Source: JAKLKS01 sp964370855 (GTDB taxonomy: Bacteria > Planctomycetota > JAJSAM01 > JAKLKS01). Taken from it: DNA of 52,245 nt. Within the stretch, counting starts at the first letter, position 1, and every line of letters begins with the position of its first letter. Below the pieces are notes generated by a model. It was not told the origin of the DNA. It did not search any database and worked only from the letters and a program-made list of their open reading frames with translations. The stretch is from contig CAYJMF010000021.1 in the NCBI GenBank assembly GCA_964370855.1, positions 1 through 52,245 of the forward strand, given 5' to 3'. Of this stretch, positions 40,342 to 48,101 are shown piece after piece. The position numbers and the translations under genes were made by a program.

Positions 40342-40358
40342 AGCGGTCCTTCCCCTCG

Positions 40359-40387
40359 TTGACGCACCGGCGGCCCGGGGGTAGGCT
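40359..40387 (+). promoter_or_regulatory. promoter of the first tandem secreted protein
   Basis: TTGACG (40359-40364) and TAGGCT (40382-40387) with a 17-bp spacer; the ATG is at 40414. The second paralogue has the same design at 42147-42175. Confidence 0.65.
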
Positions 40388-40413
40388 CCTCCCTTCCCGG
40401 GAGGACGCGACCG

Positions 40414-42150
40414 ATGAAGCCCGCCGCCGCCTTCCCGCTCCTCCTCCTCCTCCTCCTTCTCTGCCCGGCCGCAGCCCCCGCCCGGGAGGAAGGGAAGGCG
40501 GATCCCCCACCCGTCGAATTCAACGTGGGGGATCTCGTCGATCAGGTGCCGCGTCGATCCGGAGTGCGCCAGGTGTTCGCCTCCTCCTACGAATGGGACC
40601 GGGACCTCCAGCCACGGGGAGGAACGACCTTCGAATTCCCCGTGGATGACCCCGAGGTCGGCCGGCACCCCCTGGTCGAGGCCGATCACCTGGCCTACAT
40701 CGTCGGATGCCTGGTCGGGGACGGGAACCGCGTGGGCCGCGTCACCGAGGACTCCGTCTACCTGGTCCCGGCGGCGATGGGACACGCCGGCGGAAAGGCG
40801 CTGGCGCGCCTGCGGGCCCTCCGGCCGGCGACTGTGGTCGCCTACAGCCTGGAGGAGGAGATCGACGGCGCGTGGCGTCCCTTCCTGGCCGGTGCCGAGC
40901 CGGTCACCGCCGGCATCCACACCGTCTTCGCCGACGCGGAGGAGCGCAGCGTCCTCGGCGACTACGACGTGGAGCTGGCCCAGGACTCCGCCGTGGCGGA
41001 TCCCATCGTCTCGACCCTGCGGACGGGAGCGTCCCTCGAAGTCCTCTTCGCCCCGCTTCCCGGGGGGCGGTCGGCGGTGGTCGAGGCCATCGCCACCCGC
41101 TCCTCCGCCCTCCCGGGGGAGACGGCGGAGCCGGGCCTCCCCGGGATGGCACCCATCGATCGGTACGCCGTCTCCATGGCCCAGGCGGCCGTGGTCTTCC
41201 GCACCGGACCCGGGGAGGAGGCGGTGCACGCGTGGAGGGGGAGGGACGGGCGTGCCTTCCGCCTGCGGCTCACGTTCTCGTGGGAACCGCCGCCGCCGGA
41301 CGCGGGACAGGGAGCCCTGCTCTGGTCCGTCCTGTTCCACCGGGCTCCGCCCCACCGCAGGCACGTGGGCCACCTCCTCCGTCCCTACGGGGCGGAGTTG
41401 GAGTTCCCCTGGGAGCGCTTCGGCCGCGAGGAGGAGGTCTTTGCCGCCTCCGCCGAGGATCGGTTCGAGCGGGCCCTGGCCTCCCTCGGCGGCGGGGTGG
41501 ACTGCATCGAGGAAGCGGAGAGCGACGGGGGCCTGCTCCTCCTCGGCGGCCCCGGGGCGCGGGTCGTCGGGGCCGCGGTGACGCGGGAGATGGAGGAGGA
41601 GTACCTGCCCTCCTTCGTGGAGGTCGAGGTGCGGGGGACGGGCGGGGAGCAGGGCCTCCTCTTCGGCGCGTCGGGCCCCTTCACGGCGGGGACCGACGTC
41701 TGCCTCCTCTCCGGCGAGCGCCGCACCTACATCGAGGACTGGGACGTGGAGGCGGCCCAGGGCTCCTGGATCCCCGACCCCAACCTGGACAGCCTCCAGA
41801 CCGGCGACTTCTGCAACCTCCGCCTCGTGGCCGGGGAGGACGGGGTCCCGGACGCCGTGGACGTGGACCTGCAGATGGCCCTCTTCCGGGGGTTCGAGTG
41901 CCAGGACCTTCCCGTCCTCGACGCCATGGACCGCGGCGGCGGATCGCCGAGCGGCACCGCCGCGGGACCGCCGAAGCGGGCCACGATGCGCATCGAGAAG
42001 CCCGCGGTGAGCGAGGCGCGGATCGCGGGCCGCTATCCCCTGGCCGCCGACGGCACGGCGACCCTCCGCCGAGCGGCGCCGGGGTTCCTCGGGGAGGGGA
42101 GAGGGATCGTCCTCACGGTGAGAGTCTCGCGGTGGCGGCCGCCGCGTTGA
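40414..42150 (+). CDS. secreted protein of unknown function, tandem paralogue 1
   Basis: This 578-aa protein has a signal peptide (residues 1-28). Two internal units carry the same word: DYDVELAQDSAVADPIV near residue 188 and DWDVEAAQGSWIPDPNL near 442. Each is followed by a beta strand with a Thr/Gly turn (LRTGASLEVLF, LQTGDFCNLRL). Such D(F/Y/W)DVExAQ...DP units occur in planctomycete secretin-like and other envelope proteins. It shares the architecture of the next gene throughout. GGGAGGA lies before the ATG. Function unknown; a beta-rich envelope or pilus-related role is a guess. Confidence 0.65.
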   Translation: MKPAAAFPLLLLLLLLCPAAAPAREEGKADPPPVEFNVGDLVDQVPRRSGVRQVFASSYEWDRDLQPRGGTTFEFPVDDPEVGRHPLVEADHLAYIVGCLVGDGNRVGRVTEDSVYLVPAAMGHAGGKALARLRALRPATVVAYSLEEEIDGAWRPFLAGAEPVTAGIHTVFADAEERSVLGDYDVELAQDSAVADPIVSTLRTGASLEVLFAPLPGGRSAVVEAIATRSSALPGETAEPGLPGMAPIDRYAVSMAQAAVVFRTGPGEEAVHAWRGRDGRAFRLRLTFSWEPPPPDAGQGALLWSVLFHRAPPHRRHVGHLLRPYGAELEFPWERFGREEEVFAASAEDRFERALASLGGGVDCIEEAESDGGLLLLGGPGARVVGAAVTREMEEEYLPSFVEVEVRGTGGEQGLLFGASGPFTAGTDVCLLSGERRTYIEDWDVEAAQGSWIPDPNLDSLQTGDFCNLRLVAGEDGVPDAVDVDLQMALFRGFECQDLPVLDAMDRGGGSPSGTAAGPPKRATMRIEKPAVSEARIAGRYPLAADGTATLRRAAPGFLGEGRGIVLTVRVSRWRPPR

Positions 42151-42175
42151 CGCCCCCGCGTTCATGCAGTACGCT
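42147..42175 (+). promoter_or_regulatory. promoter of the second tandem secreted protein
   Basis: TTGACG (42147-42152) and TACGCT (42170-42175), spacer 17 bp; the -35 overlaps the stop codon of the first paralogue. The ATG at 42203 follows with a leader of about 20 nt. Confidence 0.65.
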
Positions 42176-42202
42176 CCACGATCTTCCAGGGGAGGAGACG
42201 CC

Positions 42203-43909
42203 ATGAGGACCGCCGCCGCATCGGTGCTGTTCCTGCTCGCCGCCGCCGGCGCCGCCGCGCAGGACGCCGCGAAGACCGAGCCGCCCCTCGAGAAACTCCC
42301 GGTCGGGGACCTCGTCCGGGGCCTGCCGGTCCGGTCCGCGCCGCTGCCCGTCTCCATCCTCCCCATGGAGACGACGGCCTACGGCCGCGCCGCCGCGGGC
42401 TGCTTCTGCGTCCCCGAGGAGCCCGACGCGGGGGCGCTCCCCCTGGTGGAGGCGGACGACCTCGGCGAACTCGTCGAGGCGCTGCTGGACGGCGAGGACC
42501 TCGCCGTCTCCGGGATGGACGGGGACGTCTTCCAGGTCCCCGCACCCCGGGCGCCCGCGGTGCGGGAGGCCCTCGCGCGCCTCCGCAACCTCCGCCCCCG
42601 CACCCTCGTCCTCGCCTACGCCCTCGAGGTGGCCGACTCCGGCGGCTGGAAGACCCTGCTGGCGGGAACGGAGCCGATCCTGCCCGGGGTCCGCGCCGTC
42701 CTCGTGGAGGCCGACGAGGGGACCTTCCTCGCCGACTACGACGTCGAGCTCGCCCAGGACTCCCAGCTCCCCGATCCCATCGTCGCGGTCCGCCGCACCG
42801 GGACCTCCCTCGACCTCCGCGTCTCCCCCCTCCCCGGCGGCCGCGCCGCCGTCGTCGAGGCCGTCGCCCGCGCCTCTTCGCCGCTCCCGCGGGAGGAGGT
42901 GGCCCTCGGGTACGCGTCGATGGGAGCGCTCGATCGGGGCGCGGTCCTCGGCGCCCAGGCGGCGCTGCTCTTCCGGGCGGAGCCGGGGAAGGAGTCGGTG
43001 CACGGGTGGACCGGCCGCGACGGCCGCTTCCTGCGCCTGCGCACGACGATCACATGGACCCCTGCGGGGGAGGATCGCGGACCGGCGACGCTCCTCTGGT
43101 CCCCGCTCTTCCAGATGGACCCGCCCCACCGGCGGTACACCGGCCATCTTCTCTCCCCGGCGGGGGCGGAGTCCGACGAGCTCTCGGCCCGCTACGGACG
43201 GGCCGAATACGGCGGCCGCCCCTCCGTGGAGGATCGCATCGAGCGCGTCCGCGGCCGGCTGAAGGAGGGAGGAAGCGTCACGGGGGATGAGACCACGGGC
43301 GGCCTCCTCCTCCTCGGCGGCGCCGACGCCGCCTTCGCCGGCCGGGAGATCGCGGCGGACATGGACCGGGAGTTCTCCAACGCCGTCGTCGAGGTGGAGG
43401 CGCGCCAGGCCGGGGAGGGGGGGCGGATCCTCTTCGCCGCCTCGGGGCCCGTCGTCGCCGGGATGGACGTGAACTTCGTCTCCGGCGAGGCGCGGCACTA
43501 CGTCGAGGACTGGGACGTCGAGGTGGCCCAGGGCTCCTGGATCCCCGACCCCATCGTGGACTGCCTCCAGACCGGCGACTACCTGAACCTCCGGGTCGTG
43601 AACGGGGAGGACGGATCCCCCGCGGCCGTGGACCTGGATCTGCAGATGGCGCTCTTCAAGGGCTTCGAGAACCAGGACCTCCCCATCCTCGACGCCATGG
43701 ACCGTTCCGCCGGTTCGCCGAGCGGCACCGCCGCCGGAACGCCGAAGTGGACCGTCCACCGCATCGAGAAGCCCGCGGTGCGCGAGGTGCGCATCGCGGG
43801 GCGGTATCCCCTCGGCGCCGACGGGACGGTCACCCTCCGCCGCACGGCGCCGGGGTTCCTCGGGCAGGGGCGGGAGATCGTCCTCGTGGTGAAGGTGAAG
43901 AAGCCATAG
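42203..43909 (+). CDS. secreted protein of unknown function, tandem paralogue 2
   Basis: This 568-aa paralogue of the upstream gene has the same order of parts: signal peptide, DYDVELAQDSQLPDPIV, then DWDVEVAQGSWIPDPIV. It also ends with the closely related block FENQDLPILDAMDR...GSPSGTAAGTPK and APGFLGQGREIVLVV. The C-terminal third is much better conserved between the copies than the middle. I chose ATG at 42203 because GGAGGAG is 6 nt upstream and the signal peptide starts there. Its TAG overlaps the proposed ATA start of the GNAT gene. Confidence 0.65.
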   Translation: MRTAAASVLFLLAAAGAAAQDAAKTEPPLEKLPVGDLVRGLPVRSAPLPVSILPMETTAYGRAAAGCFCVPEEPDAGALPLVEADDLGELVEALLDGEDLAVSGMDGDVFQVPAPRAPAVREALARLRNLRPRTLVLAYALEVADSGGWKTLLAGTEPILPGVRAVLVEADEGTFLADYDVELAQDSQLPDPIVAVRRTGTSLDLRVSPLPGGRAAVVEAVARASSPLPREEVALGYASMGALDRGAVLGAQAALLFRAEPGKESVHGWTGRDGRFLRLRTTITWTPAGEDRGPATLLWSPLFQMDPPHRRYTGHLLSPAGAESDELSARYGRAEYGGRPSVEDRIERVRGRLKEGGSVTGDETTGGLLLLGGADAAFAGREIAADMDREFSNAVVEVEARQAGEGGRILFAASGPVVAGMDVNFVSGEARHYVEDWDVEVAQGSWIPDPIVDCLQTGDYLNLRVVNGEDGSPAAVDLDLQMALFKGFENQDLPILDAMDRSAGSPSGTAAGTPKWTVHRIEKPAVREVRIAGRYPLGADGTVTLRRTAPGFLGQGREIVLVVKVKKP

Positions 43910-44826
43910 GGGTCCGCCCCCTCCGCGACGGGGACGGGGCCGCGGTGTCGGCCTTCTTCGCCGACGCCCGCACCGGGGATCCTTCCGTACGCGCCGTGCC
44001 CGAGGCGGACTGGCGGGCCTTCCTCTCCCGCCCCTTCAACCGCGGCGGGCGGGACTTCGCCCTCGCCCTCGAGGGGGAGCGCGTCGCCGGCGTGCTCACC
44101 TCCACGCGCATCCCTGCGGCGGGGGCGAGCCCGGACCGGCGCCACTTCCGCATCGTCGTGCACCCGGCTTTCCGCGGACGGGGCATCGGGGGGGCCCTGC
44201 TCCGCCTCGTGGAGGGGCAGGACCCGGGGGACCCGCCGGCGGTGCTCCAGTCCCGGGTGCCGGCCTCCTGGACGGCGGCGGCGGCCTTCCTCGGGAAGCG
44301 GGGCTTTCGCGCGGTGCAGGTGGATCTCGACATGGAGCGGAGGGGGGCCCCGCCGGCGGCTCCGCCGCCCCCGGCGGGGGTCTCCGTCCGCGAGGCGGCG
44401 GAGGCCGACGACGGGTCCCTCGTCCGCCTCCACGACGAGGGCTACCGGGGGGAGTTCGGGTACGTCCCCGGATCGGCGGCGATGGTTCGGGCCGAGCGCG
44501 CGACGGAGGGGGCCCTCTACCTCCTCGCGGAAGTCGAGGGGAGGCCGGCGGGCTTCTGCAAGGTCCACCACGAGGGGAAGACCACGGGGTGGGTGAACGA
44601 CCTCGTCGTCGCCGCGGAGTTCCGCCGACGGGGCGTCGGCCGGGCCCTCCTCCTGCGCGGCCTCGCCGCGCTCCACGCCGCGGGGCGGGAGCCCGTCGGC
44701 CTCACCGTCGAGGCGGGGAACGCGGCGGCGTTGGCGCTCTACCGCTCCCTCGGGTTCGTCGAGGGGGAGTCGGAAGTCGCGTACTGGAGGGAGAGGGAGC
44801 GGGGGGTCAGTCGACCTCCGGCCTGA
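43906..44826 (+). CDS. tandem GNAT acetyltransferase, possible ATA start
   Basis: This protein of about 306 aa has two GNAT domains. The first has VHPAFRGRGIGGALL and the second VVAAEFRRRGVGRALL as the acetyl-CoA-binding loop, plus NAAALALYRSLGFVEGE at the end. Double GNATs include mycothiol synthase-like and antibiotic-modifying enzymes. No ATG, GTG or TTG lies just before the first strand GVRPLRDGD. The ATA at 43906 overlaps the upstream stop as ATAG and would give the expected N-terminus; a GTG at 43945 would delete the first strand. Substrate unknown. Confidence 0.7.
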   Translation: MGVRPLRDGDGAAVSAFFADARTGDPSVRAVPEADWRAFLSRPFNRGGRDFALALEGERVAGVLTSTRIPAAGASPDRRHFRIVVHPAFRGRGIGGALLRLVEGQDPGDPPAVLQSRVPASWTAAAAFLGKRGFRAVQVDLDMERRGAPPAAPPPPAGVSVREAAEADDGSLVRLHDEGYRGEFGYVPGSAAMVRAERATEGALYLLAEVEGRPAGFCKVHHEGKTTGWVNDLVVAAEFRRRGVGRALLLRGLAALHAAGREPVGLTVEAGNAAALALYRSLGFVEGESEVAYWRERERGVSRPPA

Positions 44827-45613
44827 GGGGTCGCCCGGTGATGCGCACCCACGCCTCCCCCGCGGCGGGGGACCTGGCGGTCCCGTCGGGAAGAGTCTCC
44901 CAACCTGCGCGCCGGAGGGAATCGAGATCCACGCCGGGGAACCGGTGGAGCGCCCGCAGGCGGGCCTCCGCCTCCGCCGCGTCCCCCTCCCTCTCCCCCG
45001 CCAGCACCTCCGTCGCGCGGATCTCGATGATGCGCACCACCCGCGCCGTGCCGAGGCAGGCCCCCGAGAACACCCCGGCCGCCAGCAGGGCCAGGGCGAA
45101 GACCGGGCCCGTCGGGAGATGGCGGCGCGCCGTCGCGATGGCGCGGAACCCGGCGTCGGCGAAGACCGCGGCGGTGAGGAAGGGGAGGAACCCGAGGAGC
45201 CCGATGCCCATCATCAGGGCGCCCACGGCGCTGAGGGGAGCGAGGGCCGCTCCGATGCCGAATGCCAGCCCCGCCCCGAGGAGGAGGGGCCCCGCGGCGG
45301 CAGCCTGCCACCAGCCCTCCCGCCTCCGGAGCGGATACCAGGCGAGGAGCGCGAGAACGCAGGCGAAGGCGGCGACGGGCTCGTAGGGGCGGAAGGGGAG
45401 GACTCCGAGTTCCACCATCCCCCACAGGGCATCGGGCAGCCAGTGGAGCTCCAGCTGGAAGAGCGCCACGGGCACCGCGGCGCCGAACAGGAGATCGAAG
45501 ACGATGCGCGACCGCGTGTCCCGGCGCGGCGCGGGGAGCGTGTCCCACAGCTTCTGCAGTCTCGGGAAGAGCGGGGAGGGTGCGTCCGGTGCGGCGACCG
45601 CCGTCTCCGTCAT
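44807..45613 (-). CDS. hypothetical membrane protein
   Basis: This 268-aa protein has about five or six membrane helices in residues 35-205, then a soluble tail of about 65 residues (ALHRFPGVDLDSLRRAGWETLPDG). No family recognised. GGAG precedes the ATG. The 3' end overlaps the convergent GNAT gene by 20 nt. The reading frame is supported by alternating hydrophobic stretches and the ribosome site. Confidence 0.6.
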   Translation of the reverse strand: MTETAVAAPDAPSPLFPRLQKLWDTLPAPRRDTRSRIVFDLLFGAAVPVALFQLELHWLPDALWGMVELGVLPFRPYEPVAAFACVLALLAWYPLRRREGWWQAAAAGPLLLGAGLAFGIGAALAPLSAVGALMMGIGLLGFLPFLTAAVFADAGFRAIATARRHLPTGPVFALALLAAGVFSGACLGTARVVRIIEIRATEVLAGEREGDAAEAEARLRALHRFPGVDLDSLRRAGWETLPDGTARSPAAGEAWVRITGRPLRPEVD

Positions 45614-45677
45614 CCCACGGCTCCTCTCCGCGGCACCGGGCCGCTGGAGGGGATGCTACGGGGAGTCCGCGCTCCGG

Positions 45678-45917
45678 TCAACGGCGGGAGGCGCGGACCG
45701 CCCCCACGACGTCGGGCATGGATTCGCCGGTGGCCGTCCTTCTCCAGGCCGGCGGGAGGGCGACGGTGCCATTCCTCATCGGGGCGAGGAGATCCGCATC
45801 CTCCACGAAACTCCGGGAGCCGATCCTGCGGGAGGGGAGGCGCCCCTCGCGGATCCAGCGGCGGATCGTCCCCGGGCTCCTCCCGACCAGGCGGGCCGCA
45901 TCGGGGATGGTGATCAT
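45678..45917 (-). CDS. excisionase-like helix-turn-helix protein
   Basis: This 79-aa protein has a MerR/excisionase-type HTH: ITIPDAARLVGRSPGTIRRWIREGRLPSRRIGSRSFVEDADL. The recognition helix and wing are complete; the remaining residues (MRNGTVALPPAWRR) are unusual. It is not next to an integrase, so it is likely a small regulator and not a phage factor. TAGTCT lies 9 nt before the ATG. Confidence 0.7.
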   Translation of the reverse strand: MITIPDAARLVGRSPGTIRRWIREGRLPSRRIGSRSFVEDADLLAPMRNGTVALPPAWRRTATGESMPDVVGAVRASRR

Positions 45918-45976
45918 GGCGGGGGGAGACTACGACGGGACGGCCCCGGGATCCACGGGCCGGACCGGAATCCCCC

Positions 45977-46441
45977 CTACAGCCCCTCGCGCTTCTCGTC
46001 GGCGCGGAAGACGGCGACGGCGTCCTCGGGGGTCTTCGCCTCGGCCAGCGCGCGCTTGGCCTTGTCCTGGTTGAGGACGCGGGCGACCTGGGCGAGGGCG
46101 CGGATGTGGGGGCCGGAGTTGTCGGGGTGGGAGACGAGGAGGAAGAGGATGCGGCAGGGCTCCCCGTCCACGGCCTCGAAGGCGAGGCCCTCGGGGGCGA
46201 TGGCGAGCGCGGCCATGAGGCAGGGGACCGACGTGGTCTTCCCGTGGGGGACGGCGACGCCGCGGCCGATGCCGGTGGAGAGGACCGATTCCCGCTCGAG
46301 GACGGCGCGCACGACGTCGGCGCGGCCGTTGCCCTCGGGGAGGGGGAGGAGATCGACGAGCTCCTCGATGGCCTCCTTCTTCGAGCGGGCGCGGAGGCCG
46401 ATCCGGATCTGGCCGGGGGGAAGGAGTTCGGAGAGACGCAC
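45977..46441 (-). CDS. ptsN: PTS EIIA-like nitrogen-regulatory protein (PtsN)
   Basis: This 154-aa EIIA-Ntr/fructose-type domain has the phosphorylated His66 in GVAVPHGKT and the family segment LFLLVSHPDNSGPHIRALAQVARVL. No EIIB/EIIC or sugar gene is present, so a regulatory role, phosphorylated through NPr, is more likely than sugar transport. GTG at 46441 has an AGAGGT site upstream. Confidence 0.85.
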   Translation of the reverse strand: MRLSELLPPGQIRIGLRARSKKEAIEELVDLLPLPEGNGRADVVRAVLERESVLSTGIGRGVAVPHGKTTSVPCLMAALAIAPEGLAFEAVDGEPCRILFLLVSHPDNSGPHIRALAQVARVLNQDKAKRALAEAKTPEDAVAVFRADEKREGL

Positions 46442-46558
46442 GCGTCACCTCTCGGCGGCCCCCGACTCGTTCGCGGGGCGGTACGAACCATGGTATCCCC
46501 CGCCGGGGAGCGGCGAGGACGAATCGGGGGGAGGTGTGTGAGCGTGATTCCGGGGGGG

Positions 46559-46579
46559 GCGGGGACGGAGCGTCCCCGC
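46559..46579 (-). terminator. hairpin at the 3' end of the large RNA
   Basis: A 9-bp perfect stem (GCGGGGACG, loop GAG, CGTCCCCGC) lies about 27 nt beyond the closing helix of the RNA and is followed on the minus strand by a run of C. No U-tract, so Rho-independent efficiency is uncertain. Confidence 0.45.
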
Positions 46580-47662
46580 GGGCGGGATCGCGGAATGTGG
46601 AGTGGGGGCAAGGGCACCTGGCTGAGCTCGGTGGTCCACTTCAAGGTCCTCGGTACAGCAGGCTGCGCACCGCCGTTGCCGGCGACGCGCCTCCCCTCAT
46701 GGTCTTGCCCTGCCTCTCGGAGCTTCCGCGTCGTGCCTCTAGCCGCGTTCTGGTTCGCGGCTCCCTCCCCGCCGTTCCTCCGGCCTCGAGGTCTTCGATG
46801 CACGACACCGTCCGGGACCGCGGTCCCGGCTGCTCCCACAGGCTTGGGCGTACCTACAGGGTATGACCCTGGCTGCCCGTGCCGACGCGGCCTTGCAGCC
46901 GCGCGGCGACCTTCATGGGGTTCCCGTCCCCTACAGCGGTCACGACCTGCCGGAGTCCGTTCCACCCGGAGGGTCCAACCTCCGGCACGATCCGTCCTCG
47001 GCGTTTCTCGCGCCCTCGACGGTTTGCTCCTCCAACAGGCTTCCGGCCCTTTTCAGGCCGGTGCCGCTCCTGGGGTTCTCCCTACAGAGCGTTGCTCCTC
47101 ATCGGGAAGCCGTGCGCCTTTCGGCGCCTGTACCCTCTTGCCGTTCCTAGCAACCGCAGTCCTACACTCTGAGGTTTTTCTGTAAGATCACGGTTCTCCG
47201 CAGCTACAGGGTCTTGCTCCTCCCGACGAGTCCGTACCCCGCGGGGCTGCCGCCCCGCTGACAGGCCGATGCTCTCTTGGGTTTGGGCCTCTTCAAGGCT
47301 CTCGCCGGAATGCCATGGCCGACGCTTCCGCCGGCCTTCCCGCCCGCACTTCGACTCCGCCGCGTCTCGCTAAAGACGGGACGTCGCCTGTGCCTCCGGG
47401 CTTCCCTGCACGATCCGGTCAGGGGATCCATCGCTGGACCCCCGGCCTTCTTGAGGTTTTCCACCTGATCTCGCCCTAGGTGCCCCCTGAAGGCACCCAG
47501 GCGTTTCCGGCAGGCACAAGGCCCGCCGGCGCGAGGGGGGTCGCCCCCCAGGGCGGCGGGACCCGAAGGCCCCACGCGCCCGACTCGCTGCCTGGTTGTC
47601 AAAGAGGCACTTCGAACAGGCGAGACCCCGGTGACGAGTCCCAGAAGCACCCTTGCCCACCG
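46559..47662 (-). ncRNA. large structured noncoding RNA (~1.05-1.1 kb), class not recognised
   Basis: No plausible protein is encoded: the open frames lack ribosome sites and recognisable proteins, and the base composition is lower in GC than the flanks. A promoter (TTGACG-16-TACACT) predicts a start near 47662. The 5' end GGGCAAGGGUGC (47658-47647) pairs over 12 bp, including two G-U pairs, with GUGCCCUUGCCC at the 3' end (46617-46606), closing the molecule. Inside are many hairpins with stable tetraloops: UUCG (47558-47573), GCGA (47422-47443), GAAA (47114-47127) and GCAA (46886-46903 and 46672-46683). I do not see RNase P, tmRNA, SRP, rRNA or group I/II intron signatures. GAGGAGCAA occurs three times. 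Function unknown. Confidence 0.6.
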
Positions 47663-47668
47663 GGGGAA

Positions 47669-47696
47669 AGTGTACCCCGTCCCGGGGAATCGTCAA
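47669..47696 (-). promoter_or_regulatory. strong promoter of the large RNA with AT-rich upstream element
   Basis: TTGACG (47691-47696) and TACACT (47669-47674), spacer 16 bp. Upstream on the minus strand (47700-47745) is an A/T-rich stretch such as GATAGAAAACAGATT, like an UP element. This is the kind of promoter used for stable RNAs. Confidence 0.65.
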
Positions 47697-47699
47697 GCG

Positions 47700-47990
47700 G
47701 GAATCTATCCACAATCTGTTTTCTATCAAGGACTTATGACTGTTCACAGTTGTGGATAACTCGGTGGAGAACTCCCCATCCCCCCCTACCCCAAGGGGAT
47801 GCATCGGCGGAAGGACGGTGGACATCGGCCCCCTCCCGGCCGATGAAAGGGGGGCGACGGGCGTCTCCAGGCCCTGGAATCCGAGGCGGTGCACCGGCCC
47901 TCCACAATCTGTGGAAAGTCGGGGATTCCGGTCCGAAGGCTCTTGAAGCCGCGTGAAAAAACACTATTCTTGGGGTGTATACCCAGTACT
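47700..47990. other. AT-richer region with DnaA-box-like sequences (possible oriC)
   Basis: Contains TGTGGATAA (47751-47759; perfect DnaA box on the minus strand), CTATCCACA (47705-47713; one mismatch), a degenerate CTGTTCACA (47740-47748), and TCCACAATCTGTGGA (47901-47915). A GTGAAAAAACACTATTC AT-rich stretch is near 47953-47969. There is no dnaA, gidA or parAB gene nearby. It could be an origin, or only the upstream promoter element of the RNA; the two are not exclusive. Confidence 0.35.
47943..47970 (+). promoter_or_regulatory. candidate promoter of the amidase gene
   Basis: TTGAAG (47943-47948) and TATTCT (47965-47970), spacer 16 bp. The leader to the TTG start would be about 125 nt. Confidence 0.4.
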
Positions 47991-48101
47991 GACCCTAGAC
48001 TTGGCGGATAGGACCCGTCCGAAAAGGCGGTGGCTCTGAGGGCCGCCCTGCCGCCCGGGTCTGGGGGAAGGAAGCCGGGGCCGCCCCGCTGGAGGCGAAC
48101 C

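Noticed and set aside
46106..47185. 359-aa + strand open frame over ptsN and the RNA region
   Set aside because: It is antisense to PtsN in its first part, then crosses the structured RNA; no ribosome site or recognisable domain.
46559..47662. Region as 16S/23S rRNA, RNase P RNA or tmRNA
   Set aside because: I looked for signature words (for example GGAAAGTCCGG, tmRNA T-arm ends, 16S/23S termini) on both strands and found none; a covariance search would be decisive.
47204..47894. Minus-strand open frames (148 and 174 aa) within the RNA region
   Set aside because: They start at random positions, conflict with the promoter and hairpins, and show no protein-like composition.
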